A stretch of 64,000 nucleotides of DNA from Bacteroidales bacterium (GTDB lineage: Bacteria; Bacteroidota; Bacteroidia; Bacteroidales; UBA932), in contig JAGBAO010000013.1 in assembly GCA_017938925.1 (NCBI GenBank), positions 62,001 to 126,000 of the forward strand, written 5' to 3'. This document shows positions 34,501 to 43,037 of this stretch, one piece after another. The notes under the pieces are model-generated. The model saw nothing but the letters and a program-made list of their open reading frames with translations, was not told where the DNA came from and did no database searches. Numbering within the stretch: the stretch's first letter is position 1; each line of letters begins with the position of its first letter. The position numbers and the translations under genes were made by a program.

Positions 34501-35511
34501 ATGCTCACTGTAGATATAGACAAGAATTCAGGATTCTGTGCCGGAGTCATCCGGGCGATAGGAAAGGCCGAGGAATTTCTCGGCAAGGCGAAGGAATCCG
34601 GTGACAATGACAGGAAACTGTTCTCACTTGGTGCGATCGTCCACAATGATGCCGAGCTCAACAGGCTTATGGCGCAGGGACTTGTCACAATAGACAAGGA
34701 AGACCTTGACGAAATGGTGGATGCCAGAGGAGAAGTCCTCCTTATCAGAGCGCATGGCGAGCCTCCACAGACATACGAGAAGGCGGACAGCATCGGATTT
34801 GAAATCATCGACTGCACCTGCCCCGTGGTTCTCAAGCTTCAGCAGAGGATCAAGGAGGCATATGCAAGGCATCTGGAAACGGGCAGAGGTCAGATAGTGA
34901 TTTTCGGAAACATCGGTCACGCAGAAGTGCTCGGTCTCATCGGGCAGACAGACGGCACTGCCGTGGTTGTGGAGAATCTTCTCATGCTGGAAAAAGCCAT
35001 AGAGGACGGCTCAATAAGCCTTGACGTGCCGACGGAAGTATTCAGTCAGACCACGAAAAGTCCGGCGGAATATTCCCTGATATGTTCACGTCTTGAAGAG
35101 GAGATGGCCAGACACAATGAAATGTCAGTAGAAAGATTCAAGGGACGTGGAATGCTGACGGTGCATAACACCATCTGCTCGCAGGTGGCCACACGTCACG
35201 AAAGGCTGTCCCGTTTTGCCCTCGAACACGATATAATCATATTCGTTTCCGGCAAGGCCAGTTCGAACGGCAAAGTGCTTTGTGAACTTTGCAAGTCACT
35301 GAACATCAGAACATACCACATCGATTGCGTCGAGGACATAAAGAGAGAATGGTTCAGAGCAGATGACAGAGTAGGAATCTGCGGAGCGACCTCCACCCCT
35401 AAGTGGCTCCTCGAAAAAGTGGCAGACCACGTGATGTCCCTCAATCAATATGTCCCTGCATGGGAGGAAAAATACGGAGAATCCGAAGACCAAAAGACTG
35501 ATAATCAGTAA
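34501..35511 (+). CDS. ispH: 4-hydroxy-3-methylbut-2-enyl diphosphate reductase
   Basis: This is the last enzyme of the MEP isoprenoid pathway, making IPP and DMAPP with a 4Fe-4S cluster. The 336-residue product supplies the three cluster cysteines at Cys13 (NSGFCAGV), Cys107 (DCTCPVV) and Cys226 (HNTICSQVATRHE). The conserved His49 (IVHND), His85 (RAHGEPP) and a FSQTTKSP segment are also present. It is longer than the E. coli enzyme by about 20 residues because of a small insertion and a polar tail. It forms an operon with cmk. Confidence 0.93.
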   Translation: MLTVDIDKNSGFCAGVIRAIGKAEEFLGKAKESGDNDRKLFSLGAIVHNDAELNRLMAQGLVTIDKEDLDEMVDARGEVLLIRAHGEPPQTYEKADSIGFEIIDCTCPVVLKLQQRIKEAYARHLETGRGQIVIFGNIGHAEVLGLIGQTDGTAVVVENLLMLEKAIEDGSISLDVPTEVFSQTTKSPAEYSLICSRLEEEMARHNEMSVERFKGRGMLTVHNTICSQVATRHERLSRFALEHDIIIFVSGKASSNGKVLCELCKSLNIRTYHIDCVEDIKREWFRADDRVGICGATSTPKWLLEKVADHVMSLNQYVPAWEEKYGESEDQKTDNQ

Positions 35512-35514
35512 AAA

Positions 35515-35546
35515 TTTGGTTAGGAGCGGACAATTTTATATTTTTG
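35515..35546 (+). promoter_or_regulatory. Bacteroidales-type promoter of efp
   Basis: TTTG at 35515-35518, 20 nt, TATTTTTG at 35539-35546. The leader to the ATG at 35641 is about 90 nt and holds a short GC-rich part but no fold I recognise. Confidence 0.72.
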
Positions 35547-35640
35547 CAGCCGCTTTCGGCTATCTGACGGATTCCTCTTCATCTGAAGGCGGGACTGATA
35601 CCGGAGACTTTAAGACTAATAATTAAAATATCAATAGATT

Positions 35641-36207
35641 ATGGCAACAACAGCTGATTTCAAAAACGGACTTTATCTTGACTTCAACGGCAAGCCATGC
35701 CAGATCGTATGGTTCCAGCATGTAAAGCCGGGCAAGGGTCCTGCATTCGTAAAGACAAAACTCAGAAACCTCGAGAACGGACGTATCCTTGAGAACACCT
35801 TCACAGCAGGTGCAAAGATCGAGACCATCAACGTGGAGAGAAGACCTTACCAGTTCCTTTACAAGGATGAGGACGGATTCAACTTCATGCACGAGGAGAC
35901 CTACGAGCAGATCCACCTCGACACTGACCTCGTGGACAACGCAGACCTGATGAAGGAAGGACAGCACGTGGAGATGATGTTCCTCGCTGACGAGGAGCGC
36001 TGCCTCACCTGCGAGCTCCCTACATACGTTGAGCTTGAGGTAACATACACAGAGCCTGCAGTGAAGGGTGATACAGCTTCAACTAACGCTCAGAAGGAGG
36101 TTACCCTTGAGACAGGAGCGATTATCATGGCTCCTCTCTTCATCAACATCGGAGAGAGAATCCGCGTGAACACAACTGACCGTTCATACGGAGAGCGCGT
36201 GAAATAA
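35641..36207 (+). CDS. efp: translation elongation factor P
   Basis: It relieves ribosome stalling at polyproline. The 188-residue three-domain protein has the modification loop HVKPGKGPAFVKTKLRNL with Lys32 at the tip, the EDGFNFMHEETYEQ part of domain II, and the domain III end FINIGERIRVNTTDRSYGERV. The Lys at the tip suggests a lysyl-type or unmodified EF-P; a modification enzyme is not in the window. Codon use is strongly biased, as expected for a highly expressed gene. Confidence 0.95.
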   Translation: MATTADFKNGLYLDFNGKPCQIVWFQHVKPGKGPAFVKTKLRNLENGRILENTFTAGAKIETINVERRPYQFLYKDEDGFNFMHEETYEQIHLDTDLVDNADLMKEGQHVEMMFLADEERCLTCELPTYVELEVTYTEPAVKGDTASTNAQKEVTLETGAIIMAPLFINIGERIRVNTTDRSYGERVK

Positions 36208-36227
36208 TTCCTTCGGGGATAGTAAAA

Positions 36228-36343
36228 GACATCGTCGCAGAAAAATCATTACGTTTTTCTGCGACGATTGTCATTTTTGGGGATATTTTCCCGATTTCTG
36301 ACATCGTCGCAAAGAAATCACGAGTTTTTTCTGCGACGATGTC
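36228..36343 (+). repeat. two related GTCGCAGAAA palindromes; first is the efp terminator
   Basis: Palindrome 1: ATCGTCGCAGAAAAA (36231-36245) pairs perfectly with 36254-36268 and is followed by TTTTT at 36274, so it ends efp. Palindrome 2: GACATCGTCGCA (36300-36311) pairs with 36332-36343. The shared core also appears at 45.54-45.66 kb. They look like copies of a REP-type palindrome family rather than chance terminators. Confidence 0.7.
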
Positions 36344-36350
36344 TTATATA

Positions 36351-37235
36351 CTATTTATCCGTCTCCGGGATTTCCGCAGTCTCAGGAGCATCAAGGGACT
36401 CCGGGTTCTCCGTGGCATCGAGGGTTTCAGGCGTTGTCGGAGTCGTCCTGGACGAAACGGTATTGATGCGCTGAGGTCCGCCGGCTTCTGCACGGAGGAA
36501 GGCTGCGGAACGTTTTAGAACGAAGTTCGAGCCAAGATATTTGGTTCGGACTTCATCGTCTGCAGCCAGTGCCTCAGGAGTGCCGCTCTGGAGGATAGAA
36601 CCTTCGTAAAGCAGATATGCACGGTCAATGATGGCCAGGGTCTCACCCACATTGTGGTCTGTGATGATGACACCGATGTTCTTGTACTTAAGCTTTGCGA
36701 TGATATACTGAATGTCTTCCACTGCAATCGGGTCGACTCCGGCAAACGGCTCGTCAAGAAGGATGAACTTCGGGTCGATGGCCAGTGCGCGGGCAATTTC
36801 GCATCGGCGGCGCTCACCTCCTGAAAGCTGGATACCCTTGCTCTTGCGGACCTTATGGAGATTGAACTCGTCGAGCAGGGACTCAAGACGCTCCAGCCTT
36901 TCCGCCTTTGTGAACTGGTCTGACATCTCCATCACGGAGAGAATGTTATCCTCGACACTCATATGGCGGAACACCGATGCCTCCTGGGCAAGATATCCTA
37001 CACCCTTCTGGGACCTCTCATACATAGGAAGTCCGGTGATCTCCTCATCGTCAAGAAATATTCTTCCCGCATTCGGCTTTATAAGACCGGTGATCATATA
37101 GAAGCTTGTGGTCTTACCGGCTCCGTTAGGCCCGAGGAATCCCACGATCTCACCCTGGTTCACCTCCATGGACACGCCTTTAACAACGGTCCTCGGACCA
37201 TATTTCTTAACTAGATTCTCACAATGAAGTTTCAT
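36351..37235 (-). CDS. lptB: LPS export ABC transporter ATP-binding protein with acidic C-terminal tail
   Basis: LptB powers extraction of lipopolysaccharide from the inner membrane with LptFG. The 294-residue protein has Walker A GPNGAGKTTSFYM (near 34), the Q-loop YLAQEASVFRHM, signature LSGGERRRCEIARAL, Walker B FILLDEPFAGVDPIA and the switch TDHNVGETL. After the usual end near residue 250 there is an extra tail of about 45 residues, rich in Thr, Pro, Glu and Asp, which looks disordered. It lies 41 nt downstream of dnaX. Confidence 0.9.
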   Translation of the reverse strand: MKLHCENLVKKYGPRTVVKGVSMEVNQGEIVGFLGPNGAGKTTSFYMITGLIKPNAGRIFLDDEEITGLPMYERSQKGVGYLAQEASVFRHMSVEDNILSVMEMSDQFTKAERLERLESLLDEFNLHKVRKSKGIQLSGGERRRCEIARALAIDPKFILLDEPFAGVDPIAVEDIQYIIAKLKYKNIGVIITDHNVGETLAIIDRAYLLYEGSILQSGTPEALAADDEVRTKYLGSNFVLKRSAAFLRAEAGGPQRINTVSSRTTPTTPETLDATENPESLDAPETAEIPETDK

Positions 37236-37276
37236 ATTGTCAATGTTATCTCTTTTATATGATGTAAGAGAGGATT

Positions 37277-39100
37277 TTACTTTATATCAAGTTCAAGGTC
37301 CTTTACAAGACTCTTGACTTCGTCGTTACGCGACATCAGTTCCTTTGCCTGCTCGCTCGGCATATATACCTTCTTCTCCTGCGGGGCATTGTCTGGAGCC
37401 ACTTCCACACGGAGATAGACCTTCATCGACCCCACCAGAGCGCGATACTTGCCTTCGAGTTCATGAAGGAGCTTGGACTCCACCCATTCCTTCTGGGCCT
37501 CATTCACTACCCGGAACACCACCATCTTGGAATCTTCATTTCCGGAAATGGTCAAGGCTGTGCTGCCAAGCATGCTGGCCAGACGAGGCTTGTCGCTGTA
37601 TGCCACGGCAAGTTCCGGCCATTTTGCCTTAAGAACTTCATCCGCAGGCGGCGGTGTGTCCTGAGTCTGTGCCGAAGATGCCTTTTCCTGCTGGCCGTCC
37701 ATAACCGCCTTCATCGAAAGGGTTGCAGCCGTGCGGGAGGCACGGGTGCGGCGCTGAGGCTGCTCGACCGGAGCCTGGGCTGATGGGGTCCGGGCCGCAG
37801 ATTCGCTCGACTCGCTACTCTCGCTCGGAATGACAGGGGATGGAACCGCTTCGCTTTTTGGTGCAGGTTGCTGAGCGGCTGGTTGCACGGCTGGTTGCAC
37901 GGCTGGTTGCGGAGCTGGCTGTACGGCTGGTTGAGCCACGGATTGAGGAGCTGACTGCGGGACAGCAGGCTGGGCAACGGGCTGAGGTGCAGGCTGGGCA
38001 GCCGGGCGGTTCATAAGGAAGCTTAGCCTCATCAGAGCGAACTCTATGTGCAGACGAGGATTCACGCTGGCCCTGTAGCCAGACTCACACTGGGTCGTGA
38101 TCGCCAGAGCATCATAGAGGAACTGCAAAGGACATCTGTCTGCCTGTTCCTTATATCTCTTCTTCAATGAATCAGGGAGTTCCAGAAGAGCCTCCAGTCC
38201 TCCGCTCTTGCTGACGATCAGATCACGCATGTGCGAGGACAGGGCCGCCACGAAATGGAGTGCATTGAAGCCTTTGGTCAGGATTTCGTCAAAGGCGAGC
38301 AGTGCAGACGGATAGTCTCCCTTAAGGAAGGCATCCACCAGAGCGAAACTATATTCATAGTCAAGAACATTGAGGTTCCTCAGAACATCCTGATATTTCA
38401 CATCGGTTCCGCAGAAAGCCACTGTCTGGTCAAAGATGGTCAGCGCATCACGCATCGCTCCGTCTGCCTTGTGTGCGATCACATGAAGCGATTCGTCATC
38501 GATGGTAATTCCTTCGCTGGAAGCCACCATACGCAGGTTCTTCACTATATTATCGACTGTGATCCTGTTGAAGTCATAGGTCTGACAACGCGAAAGGATG
38601 GTCGGAAGAATCTTGTGCTTTTCAGTGGTGGCAAGGATGAATATGGCGTGCGCAGGCGGTTCCTCAAGGGTCTTGAGAAAGGCGTTGAAGGCGGCCTGTG
38701 AAAGCATGTGCACCTCGTCGATGATATAGACGCTGTACTTTCCCACCTGTGGAGGAATGCGGACCTGGTCCATGAGGGTCTTGATGTCCTCCACTCCATT
38801 ATTGGATGCGGCATCGAGCTCATGGATGCAATATGACCTGCCTTCCGCGAATGACTGGCAGGACTCGCACGTTCCGCATGGTTCCATCTGGTCGGACGGA
38901 TTCGAACAGTTTATCATCTTCGCGAAGATTCGCGCAGTCGTCGTCTTGCCGACTCCACGCGGTCCGCAGAAAAGATAGGCATGTGCCAGCTGTCCTCTCA
39001 GGATGGAATTCTTGAGGGTCTGGGCGATATTGTCCTGACCGATAAGCGTCCCGAAGGAGTCCGGCCTGTACTTTCTTGCTGAAACTATATACTGACTCAT
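37277..39100 (-). CDS. dnaX: DNA polymerase III gamma/tau subunit
   Basis: This is the clamp-loader ATPase. In 607 residues it has the start MSQYIVSARKYRPDSF, Walker A CGPRGVGKTTTARIF, zinc-binding CGTCESCQSF, Walker B IIDEVHMLSQAAFN, and sensor 1 ILATTEKHKILPTILSRCQ. After about residue 365 comes a low-complexity linker of Pro, Ala, Gln and Val repeats, then a short Ser/Glu stretch (SPVIPSESSESSESAA) encoded by a dispersed repeat, then the tau-like C-terminal domain. No slippery A-rich frameshift site is evident near the linker. Confidence 0.93.
   Translation of the reverse strand: MSQYIVSARKYRPDSFGTLIGQDNIAQTLKNSILRGQLAHAYLFCGPRGVGKTTTARIFAKMINCSNPSDQMEPCGTCESCQSFAEGRSYCIHELDAASNNGVEDIKTLMDQVRIPPQVGKYSVYIIDEVHMLSQAAFNAFLKTLEEPPAHAIFILATTEKHKILPTILSRCQTYDFNRITVDNIVKNLRMVASSEGITIDDESLHVIAHKADGAMRDALTIFDQTVAFCGTDVKYQDVLRNLNVLDYEYSFALVDAFLKGDYPSALLAFDEILTKGFNALHFVAALSSHMRDLIVSKSGGLEALLELPDSLKKRYKEQADRCPLQFLYDALAITTQCESGYRASVNPRLHIEFALMRLSFLMNRPAAQPAPQPVAQPAVPQSAPQSVAQPAVQPAPQPAVQPAVQPAAQQPAPKSEAVPSPVIPSESSESSESAARTPSAQAPVEQPQRRTRASRTAATLSMKAVMDGQQEKASSAQTQDTPPPADEVLKAKWPELAVAYSDKPRLASMLGSTALTISGNEDSKMVVFRVVNEAQKEWVESKLLHELEGKYRALVGSMKVYLRVEVAPDNAPQEKKVYMPSEQAKELMSRNDEVKSLVKDLELDIK
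37801..37845. repeat. RSEES-type dispersed repeat inside dnaX linker
   Basis: The sequence GATTCGCTCGACTCGCTACT and the following CTCGCTCGGAATGACAGGG resemble the repeat in murB (45188) and beside dnaG (47880). Here it is read in frame as a Ser/Glu-rich piece of the disordered linker. Confidence 0.5.
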
Positions 39101-39122
39101 AATTCTTCTTTACGTCAACTTA

Positions 39123-39130
39123 CAAAGATA
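39123..39130 (-). promoter_or_regulatory. -7 element of dnaX promoter
   Basis: TATCTTTG on the - strand, 22 nt before the dnaX ATG. No clean TTTG at 19-20 nt. Confidence 0.4.
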
Positions 39131-39167
39131 ATCAAATTAATTCACGAATAACACACTTGAATCCACT

Positions 39168-39214
39168 TATACTTGCAGACCTGCTCCACTGAACGCAGGT
39201 CTAAAAATATAAGT
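39168..39214. other. hairpin in the dnaX / 39.3-kb intergenic region
   Basis: AGACCTGC and GCAGGTCT form an 8-bp stem followed by AAAAATA, with outer CTTATA/TATAAG pairing. It lies between divergent genes, so it is not an obvious terminator. Confidence 0.4.
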
Positions 39215-39256
39215 ACCTGATTGACTGTAACTTGAGACTCCCTCATTAAACTCCTG

Positions 39257-39287
39257 TTTGGAGAGAGAAGATAAAGTTGTAACTTTG
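39257..39287 (+). promoter_or_regulatory. Bacteroidales-type promoter
   Basis: TTTG at 39257-39260, 19 nt, TAACTTTG at 39280-39287, followed by the ATG at 39316. Confidence 0.72.
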
Positions 39288-39315
39288 CAGCGGTTAATTT
39301 TTAGAATGGTTTGAA

Positions 39316-40164
39316 ATGAAAAGGATACTGATTCTGATCGCGGCCGTACTGCTGCCGGTATTTGCAGCTGCACAGGCGCAGATCAATACAAAGAAAGTCA
39401 AGATCGGGGACTTCACCCAGAAGGTCACAAAAGTAGTACTGACCGGAAACATGTTCTACGACAGTTCCCTGGAGGATGAAATAGTGGCCAGGTGGCGTGT
39501 ATCACCATATGAATTCTGCACACTTCCGGAGTTCGAACAGCTCAAAGGCAGCGACGAGTACTACTTCCTGCTGACCACCAAGGGGCAGTTCAAGAAGGAA
39601 TCAGAGCCCGGACTCCAGTTTCTGACTCTTGTCAAGGGAGGCAAGAAGGCTCAAGGGGGAATCGATGATATGCTTGAAGTGGTTTCGCTCCCTATTGCCT
39701 CGGCGGAAGATCCTTCCGGAAGAGAAAACATATTCTTCCCGGCATTCCTGGACATAATACAGAACTATGCCCTGGAATCCATGGAAAAGGACGCAAGTGC
39801 ATATACAGGGCTGAGCAACAATTCGCTCAACCTTCCTAAGATCAAAGGCCTGACCATGGTATTCTCCGAGGGAGATCTCAGCACTGAGATCACAGACCTC
39901 GTGAAGGATCTTAACTTTGATGAAAATATGCTCATCACTGATGAGGACACTGCAGACAGGCACATAAGCGACGAAACGGATGGAACAGTTGTCAGCTATG
40001 TAGCGGTACCTTCAGAGGCCACACCTGGTTCATATTGTTATAAGATGCTGATAGACAGCCGGTCTCACGAGCTGTACTATTTCAAGAAGCACAGGATCAC
40101 AAAGAAGACAGGAGCCGGATTCCTTGCAGAGGACATCAGAAGGATTTCATCAGCACGCAGATAG
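39316..40164 (+). CDS. exported hypothetical protein, 282 aa
   Basis: It starts with a signal peptide (KRILILIAAVLLPVFAAAQAQ). The mature protein is beta-rich in its first half (KVTKVVLTGNMFYDSSLEDEI, WRVSPYEFCTLPEFEQL) and ends in HELYYFKKHRITKKTGAGFL. No cysteine or metal motif stands out. I do not recognise the family by name, but the strong promoter and signal suggest a periplasmic or outer-membrane-associated role. The M16 peptidase gene starts 3 nt later, so the two are very likely co-transcribed. Confidence 0.65.
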   Translation: MKRILILIAAVLLPVFAAAQAQINTKKVKIGDFTQKVTKVVLTGNMFYDSSLEDEIVARWRVSPYEFCTLPEFEQLKGSDEYYFLLTTKGQFKKESEPGLQFLTLVKGGKKAQGGIDDMLEVVSLPIASAEDPSGRENIFFPAFLDIIQNYALESMEKDASAYTGLSNNSLNLPKIKGLTMVFSEGDLSTEITDLVKDLNFDENMLITDEDTADRHISDETDGTVVSYVAVPSEATPGSYCYKMLIDSRSHELYYFKKHRITKKTGAGFLAEDIRRISSARR

Positions 40165-40167
40165 AAG

Positions 40168-41457
40168 ATGATTTCAGGAAAAGCAGAATGCGGAATGCAG
40201 TATGCCGTAAGAAGGAGAAGTTCTTCTGCGGCATATTGTGCGTTGAGCATCAAGTGCGGCACACGTGACGAGGAAGGGTTTCATGGAGGCATAGCCCATT
40301 TTGTCGAGCACACCATCTTCAAAGGAACCTCCAGGCGGAGTGCCACGGTCATAAACGGATACCTCGACAGGCTGGGCGGGGAACTGAATGCGTTCACTAC
40401 CAAGGAAGAGATAGTTCTGCACGCCACAGTGCTAAAGGAGGATCTTCCGAAAGCCGCAGCCCTGCTGTTCGAGCTCGCCACTTCAGCCACGTTTCCCGAA
40501 CATGAGATCAAGACTGAGAAAGGAGTGGTCATAGACGAGATACAGTCATACAAGGACTCCCCTTCCGAAGATATCTATGACAAGTTCGAGGAAATGCTTT
40601 TCGAAGGGCATCCGCTCAGCGGGAACATCCTCGGCACCTCAGCATCTGTCAGGAAGATCACACGAGAGGAGCTTCTGAGGTTCGTCAGGGAAAAGTTCCG
40701 TCCGGAATGCATGGCCTTCACAGTGGTGGCTGACATCGAGGAGACAAGGATGGAGAGACAGGTCAGGAAGATGGTGAACGAGGTGTTCGGCCCGGATGGC
40801 GGTGCTTTCGCCAAGACAGATACCACCTGGACGGAAAGGTCTGATTCAGCTGAAGTAAACTGCAAGACAAGTCAGGAAGCGATGCTGGCCGGTCCTCAGC
40901 CAAGGCAGTTCGACAAGACTCTCAACAAGAGAAACCATCAGGCGAACTGCATAATAGGCGGGCTTGCTCCGTCGCTTTACCAGAACAGGGAGAGACTGGC
41001 GACTGTGCTTTTGTGCAACATACTCGGAGGACCGGCGAACAATTCCATCCTCAACTCCGTCCTCAGGGAGAAGTATGGATGGGTGTACGGGGTGGAATGC
41101 GGATATACCCAATATGCAGACACTGGCATAGTCACAATCAGCCTCGGCTGCGACAAGGCAAATCTCGACAAATGCGTGAAGGCAATCTGGAAGGAGCTGG
41201 ACAAGCTCAAGAGCGTGACGATGTCAGACAGAAAGTTGAAAGCGGCAAAGAAACAGCTTCTGGGGCAGCTTGCCATAAGCGGAGACAACGGTGAGACCCA
41301 GTGTCTGTCCATGGGCAAGAGCCTGCTGTCGTTCGGAAAAATTGCAGGCAGTCAGGAGAACAGGGAGATGGTGGACGGAATCACGGCGGAAGATGTCAGA
41401 AGGATGGCCTGCGAGATCTTTGCAACAGACCGTCTGTCCCGGCTGATATATATTTAG
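40168..41457 (+). CDS. M16 family zinc metallopeptidase
   Basis: This is a 429-residue pitrilysin-family protease with the inverted zinc motif HFVEHTIFKGT (HxxEH) and the distal Glu in KTEKGVVIDEIQ. The second half has the inactive-type M16 fold with GGPANNSILNSVLREKYGWVY. It resembles mitochondrial-processing-peptidase-like M16B enzymes that act on unfolded peptides. The N terminus before the catalytic core is short and unusual (MISGKAECGMQYAVRRR). No signal peptide, so it is cytoplasmic unless the upstream exported partner recruits it. Confidence 0.88.
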   Translation: MISGKAECGMQYAVRRRSSSAAYCALSIKCGTRDEEGFHGGIAHFVEHTIFKGTSRRSATVINGYLDRLGGELNAFTTKEEIVLHATVLKEDLPKAAALLFELATSATFPEHEIKTEKGVVIDEIQSYKDSPSEDIYDKFEEMLFEGHPLSGNILGTSASVRKITREELLRFVREKFRPECMAFTVVADIEETRMERQVRKMVNEVFGPDGGAFAKTDTTWTERSDSAEVNCKTSQEAMLAGPQPRQFDKTLNKRNHQANCIIGGLAPSLYQNRERLATVLLCNILGGPANNSILNSVLREKYGWVYGVECGYTQYADTGIVTISLGCDKANLDKCVKAIWKELDKLKSVTMSDRKLKAAKKQLLGQLAISGDNGETQCLSMGKSLLSFGKIAGSQENREMVDGITAEDVRRMACEIFATDRLSRLIYI

Positions 41458-41562
41458 CGCTCAGCGCAAAGCATTGATTTCCAGCATTATAGCAAGAAAG
41501 ACCTACTCCACACGACGCAGGTTATATATATCTACAAACTGATTTACAAACAGTTGAAGCAT

Positions 41563-42279
41563 ATGGAAGAAATATATAAATATATAGAGAGCCATGCCGC
41601 CAGACCGGATGTGGCACTGGACTGGGTGGTGAAGCAGACACACATCAGGACCAACCATGCAAGGATGCTGTCGGGAATGATCCAGGGACAGCTGCTCAGG
41701 ATGATCGTTCAGATTTCCGGCGCAAAGCGTATCCTGGAGCTTGGTACATTCACGGGATTCTCGGCAATATGTCTGGCATCCGGACTTCCCGAAGACGGTC
41801 ATCTCGACACTCTTGAGCTGAATGACGAGCTGGAAGACCTTATACTTGAAGGGTTCGAGAGGGCAGGACTTCAGAAAAAGATATCGCTTCTTATCGGAGA
41901 CTGCAAGGAGACACTCAAGGGACTACGAATGGAAATGGGACTGACTGAGGAACCTTGCGGAGACAGGCAATCAGAGATTGAGGATGATGGCTGTGAGGTT
42001 GGAGCTGATACATCCCGGCTCTACGACATAGTATATATGGACGCCAACAAGCGCGAATACTGCGAGTACTATGATCTGGTCTTCGACATGGTCCGCCCGG
42101 GAGGTCTCATCCTTGCCGACAACGTCATATGGGACGGAAAGGTGTGCCAGGATCCGCTTCCTCAGGACAAGCAGACCCTGAGCATAGCCAGGTTCAACGA
42201 CATGGTAAGTGCCGACTCCCGCGTCGAGACAGTCATACTCCCCCTTCGCGACGGGCTTAACGTAATCAGAAAGAAATGA
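41563..42279 (+). CDS. O-methyltransferase, class I SAM-dependent
   Basis: I chose the ATG at 41563; a TTG 9 nt upstream is the alternative. The 238-residue protein has the COMT-like fold: RILELGTFTGFSAICLA binds SAM, DTLELNDEL is motif II, DIVYMDANKREYCEYYDL holds the metal Asp, and GGLILADNVIWDGKV the second metal site. A polar insertion of about 30 residues (TEEPCGDRQSEIEDDGCEVG) before the metal Asp is unusual. It is coupled by a 4-nt overlap to the IclR gene. Confidence 0.85.
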   Translation: MEEIYKYIESHAARPDVALDWVVKQTHIRTNHARMLSGMIQGQLLRMIVQISGAKRILELGTFTGFSAICLASGLPEDGHLDTLELNDELEDLILEGFERAGLQKKISLLIGDCKETLKGLRMEMGLTEEPCGDRQSEIEDDGCEVGADTSRLYDIVYMDANKREYCEYYDLVFDMVRPGGLILADNVIWDGKVCQDPLPQDKQTLSIARFNDMVSADSRVETVILPLRDGLNVIRKK

Positions 42280-43037
42280 TCCAGGTCATCCACAGAGCAT
42301 TCGACATACTCGAATATCTTTCACAGGATCCCAAACGTGAATTCAGTCTGGGAGAAATCACCGCATACACAGGGCTGAACAGCGGAACATGTGCCAACAT
42401 CATGAAGACGCTGGTCAGAAGGAACTATGTCGTGCACCTCGGGGTGAAGAAGGGCTACAGGATAGGGATCATGCCGCTGATCATCACAGACAACGACGCA
42501 TACATCCGCCTTCTGGCAAGTGCCTGTAAACCGCCTATGAATGCTCTCTGCTCCGAGATCAACGAGATCTTCATACTTTCTGTGGTCAGACACAACAGAC
42601 GTTTCCTCGTCTATCAGACAAAGAGCACTCACGAAATCCAGGCAACGACTACAGCCGAGCAGTCCGTTTATAAGTCAACAACTGCCAGAATGATAATATC
42701 GTCATACAGCAACGCACGGCTTGAGAAACTTGTCAAGGATGTCGGTCTGCCTCAGGGTCTTGAATGGCCGGAGGTAAAGACACTAAAGCAGCTGAAAGAT
42801 GCCCTCGCAGAAATTCGGGAGAAGAAGATGGCCTTCGGATGGGACCAGTACGATGTCGTGAGTCTGGCTGTTCCGGTCGAGATAAACGGCAGCACAGTAG
42901 CCTCGGTCGGAATATATCTCCCGGCCTGCCGCTACAGTGAAGAGCTGATGAAGATATATGAGGCAAAACTCCGCGAGTGCGCCCACTTCATCAACGAAAT
43001 CGGCCTCAAGCGGAATCTGTTTGTCACTGAATACTGA
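42276..43037 (+). CDS. IclR family transcriptional regulator
   Basis: It starts ATGATCC overlapping the methyltransferase stop by 4 nt. The 253-residue protein has an N-terminal winged helix-turn-helix (HRAFDILEYLSQDPKREFSL, EITAYTGLNSGTCANIMKTL) and a C-terminal effector domain with KSTTARMIISS and AVPVEINGSTVASVGIYLPA. IclR proteins bind small metabolites. The ligand and target are unknown. The overlap suggests it may act on or with the O-methyltransferase. Confidence 0.85.
   Translation: MIQVIHRAFDILEYLSQDPKREFSLGEITAYTGLNSGTCANIMKTLVRRNYVVHLGVKKGYRIGIMPLIITDNDAYIRLLASACKPPMNALCSEINEIFILSVVRHNRRFLVYQTKSTHEIQATTTAEQSVYKSTTARMIISSYSNARLEKLVKDVGLPQGLEWPEVKTLKQLKDALAEIREKKMAFGWDQYDVVSLAVPVEINGSTVASVGIYLPACRYSEELMKIYEAKLRECAHFINEIGLKRNLFVTEY

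Noticed and set aside
37850-38010. Pro/Ala/Gln repeat in dnaX as a mobile repeat
   Set aside because: It is a low-complexity linker in the correct frame, usual between the ATPase and tau domains, and not seen elsewhere in the window.
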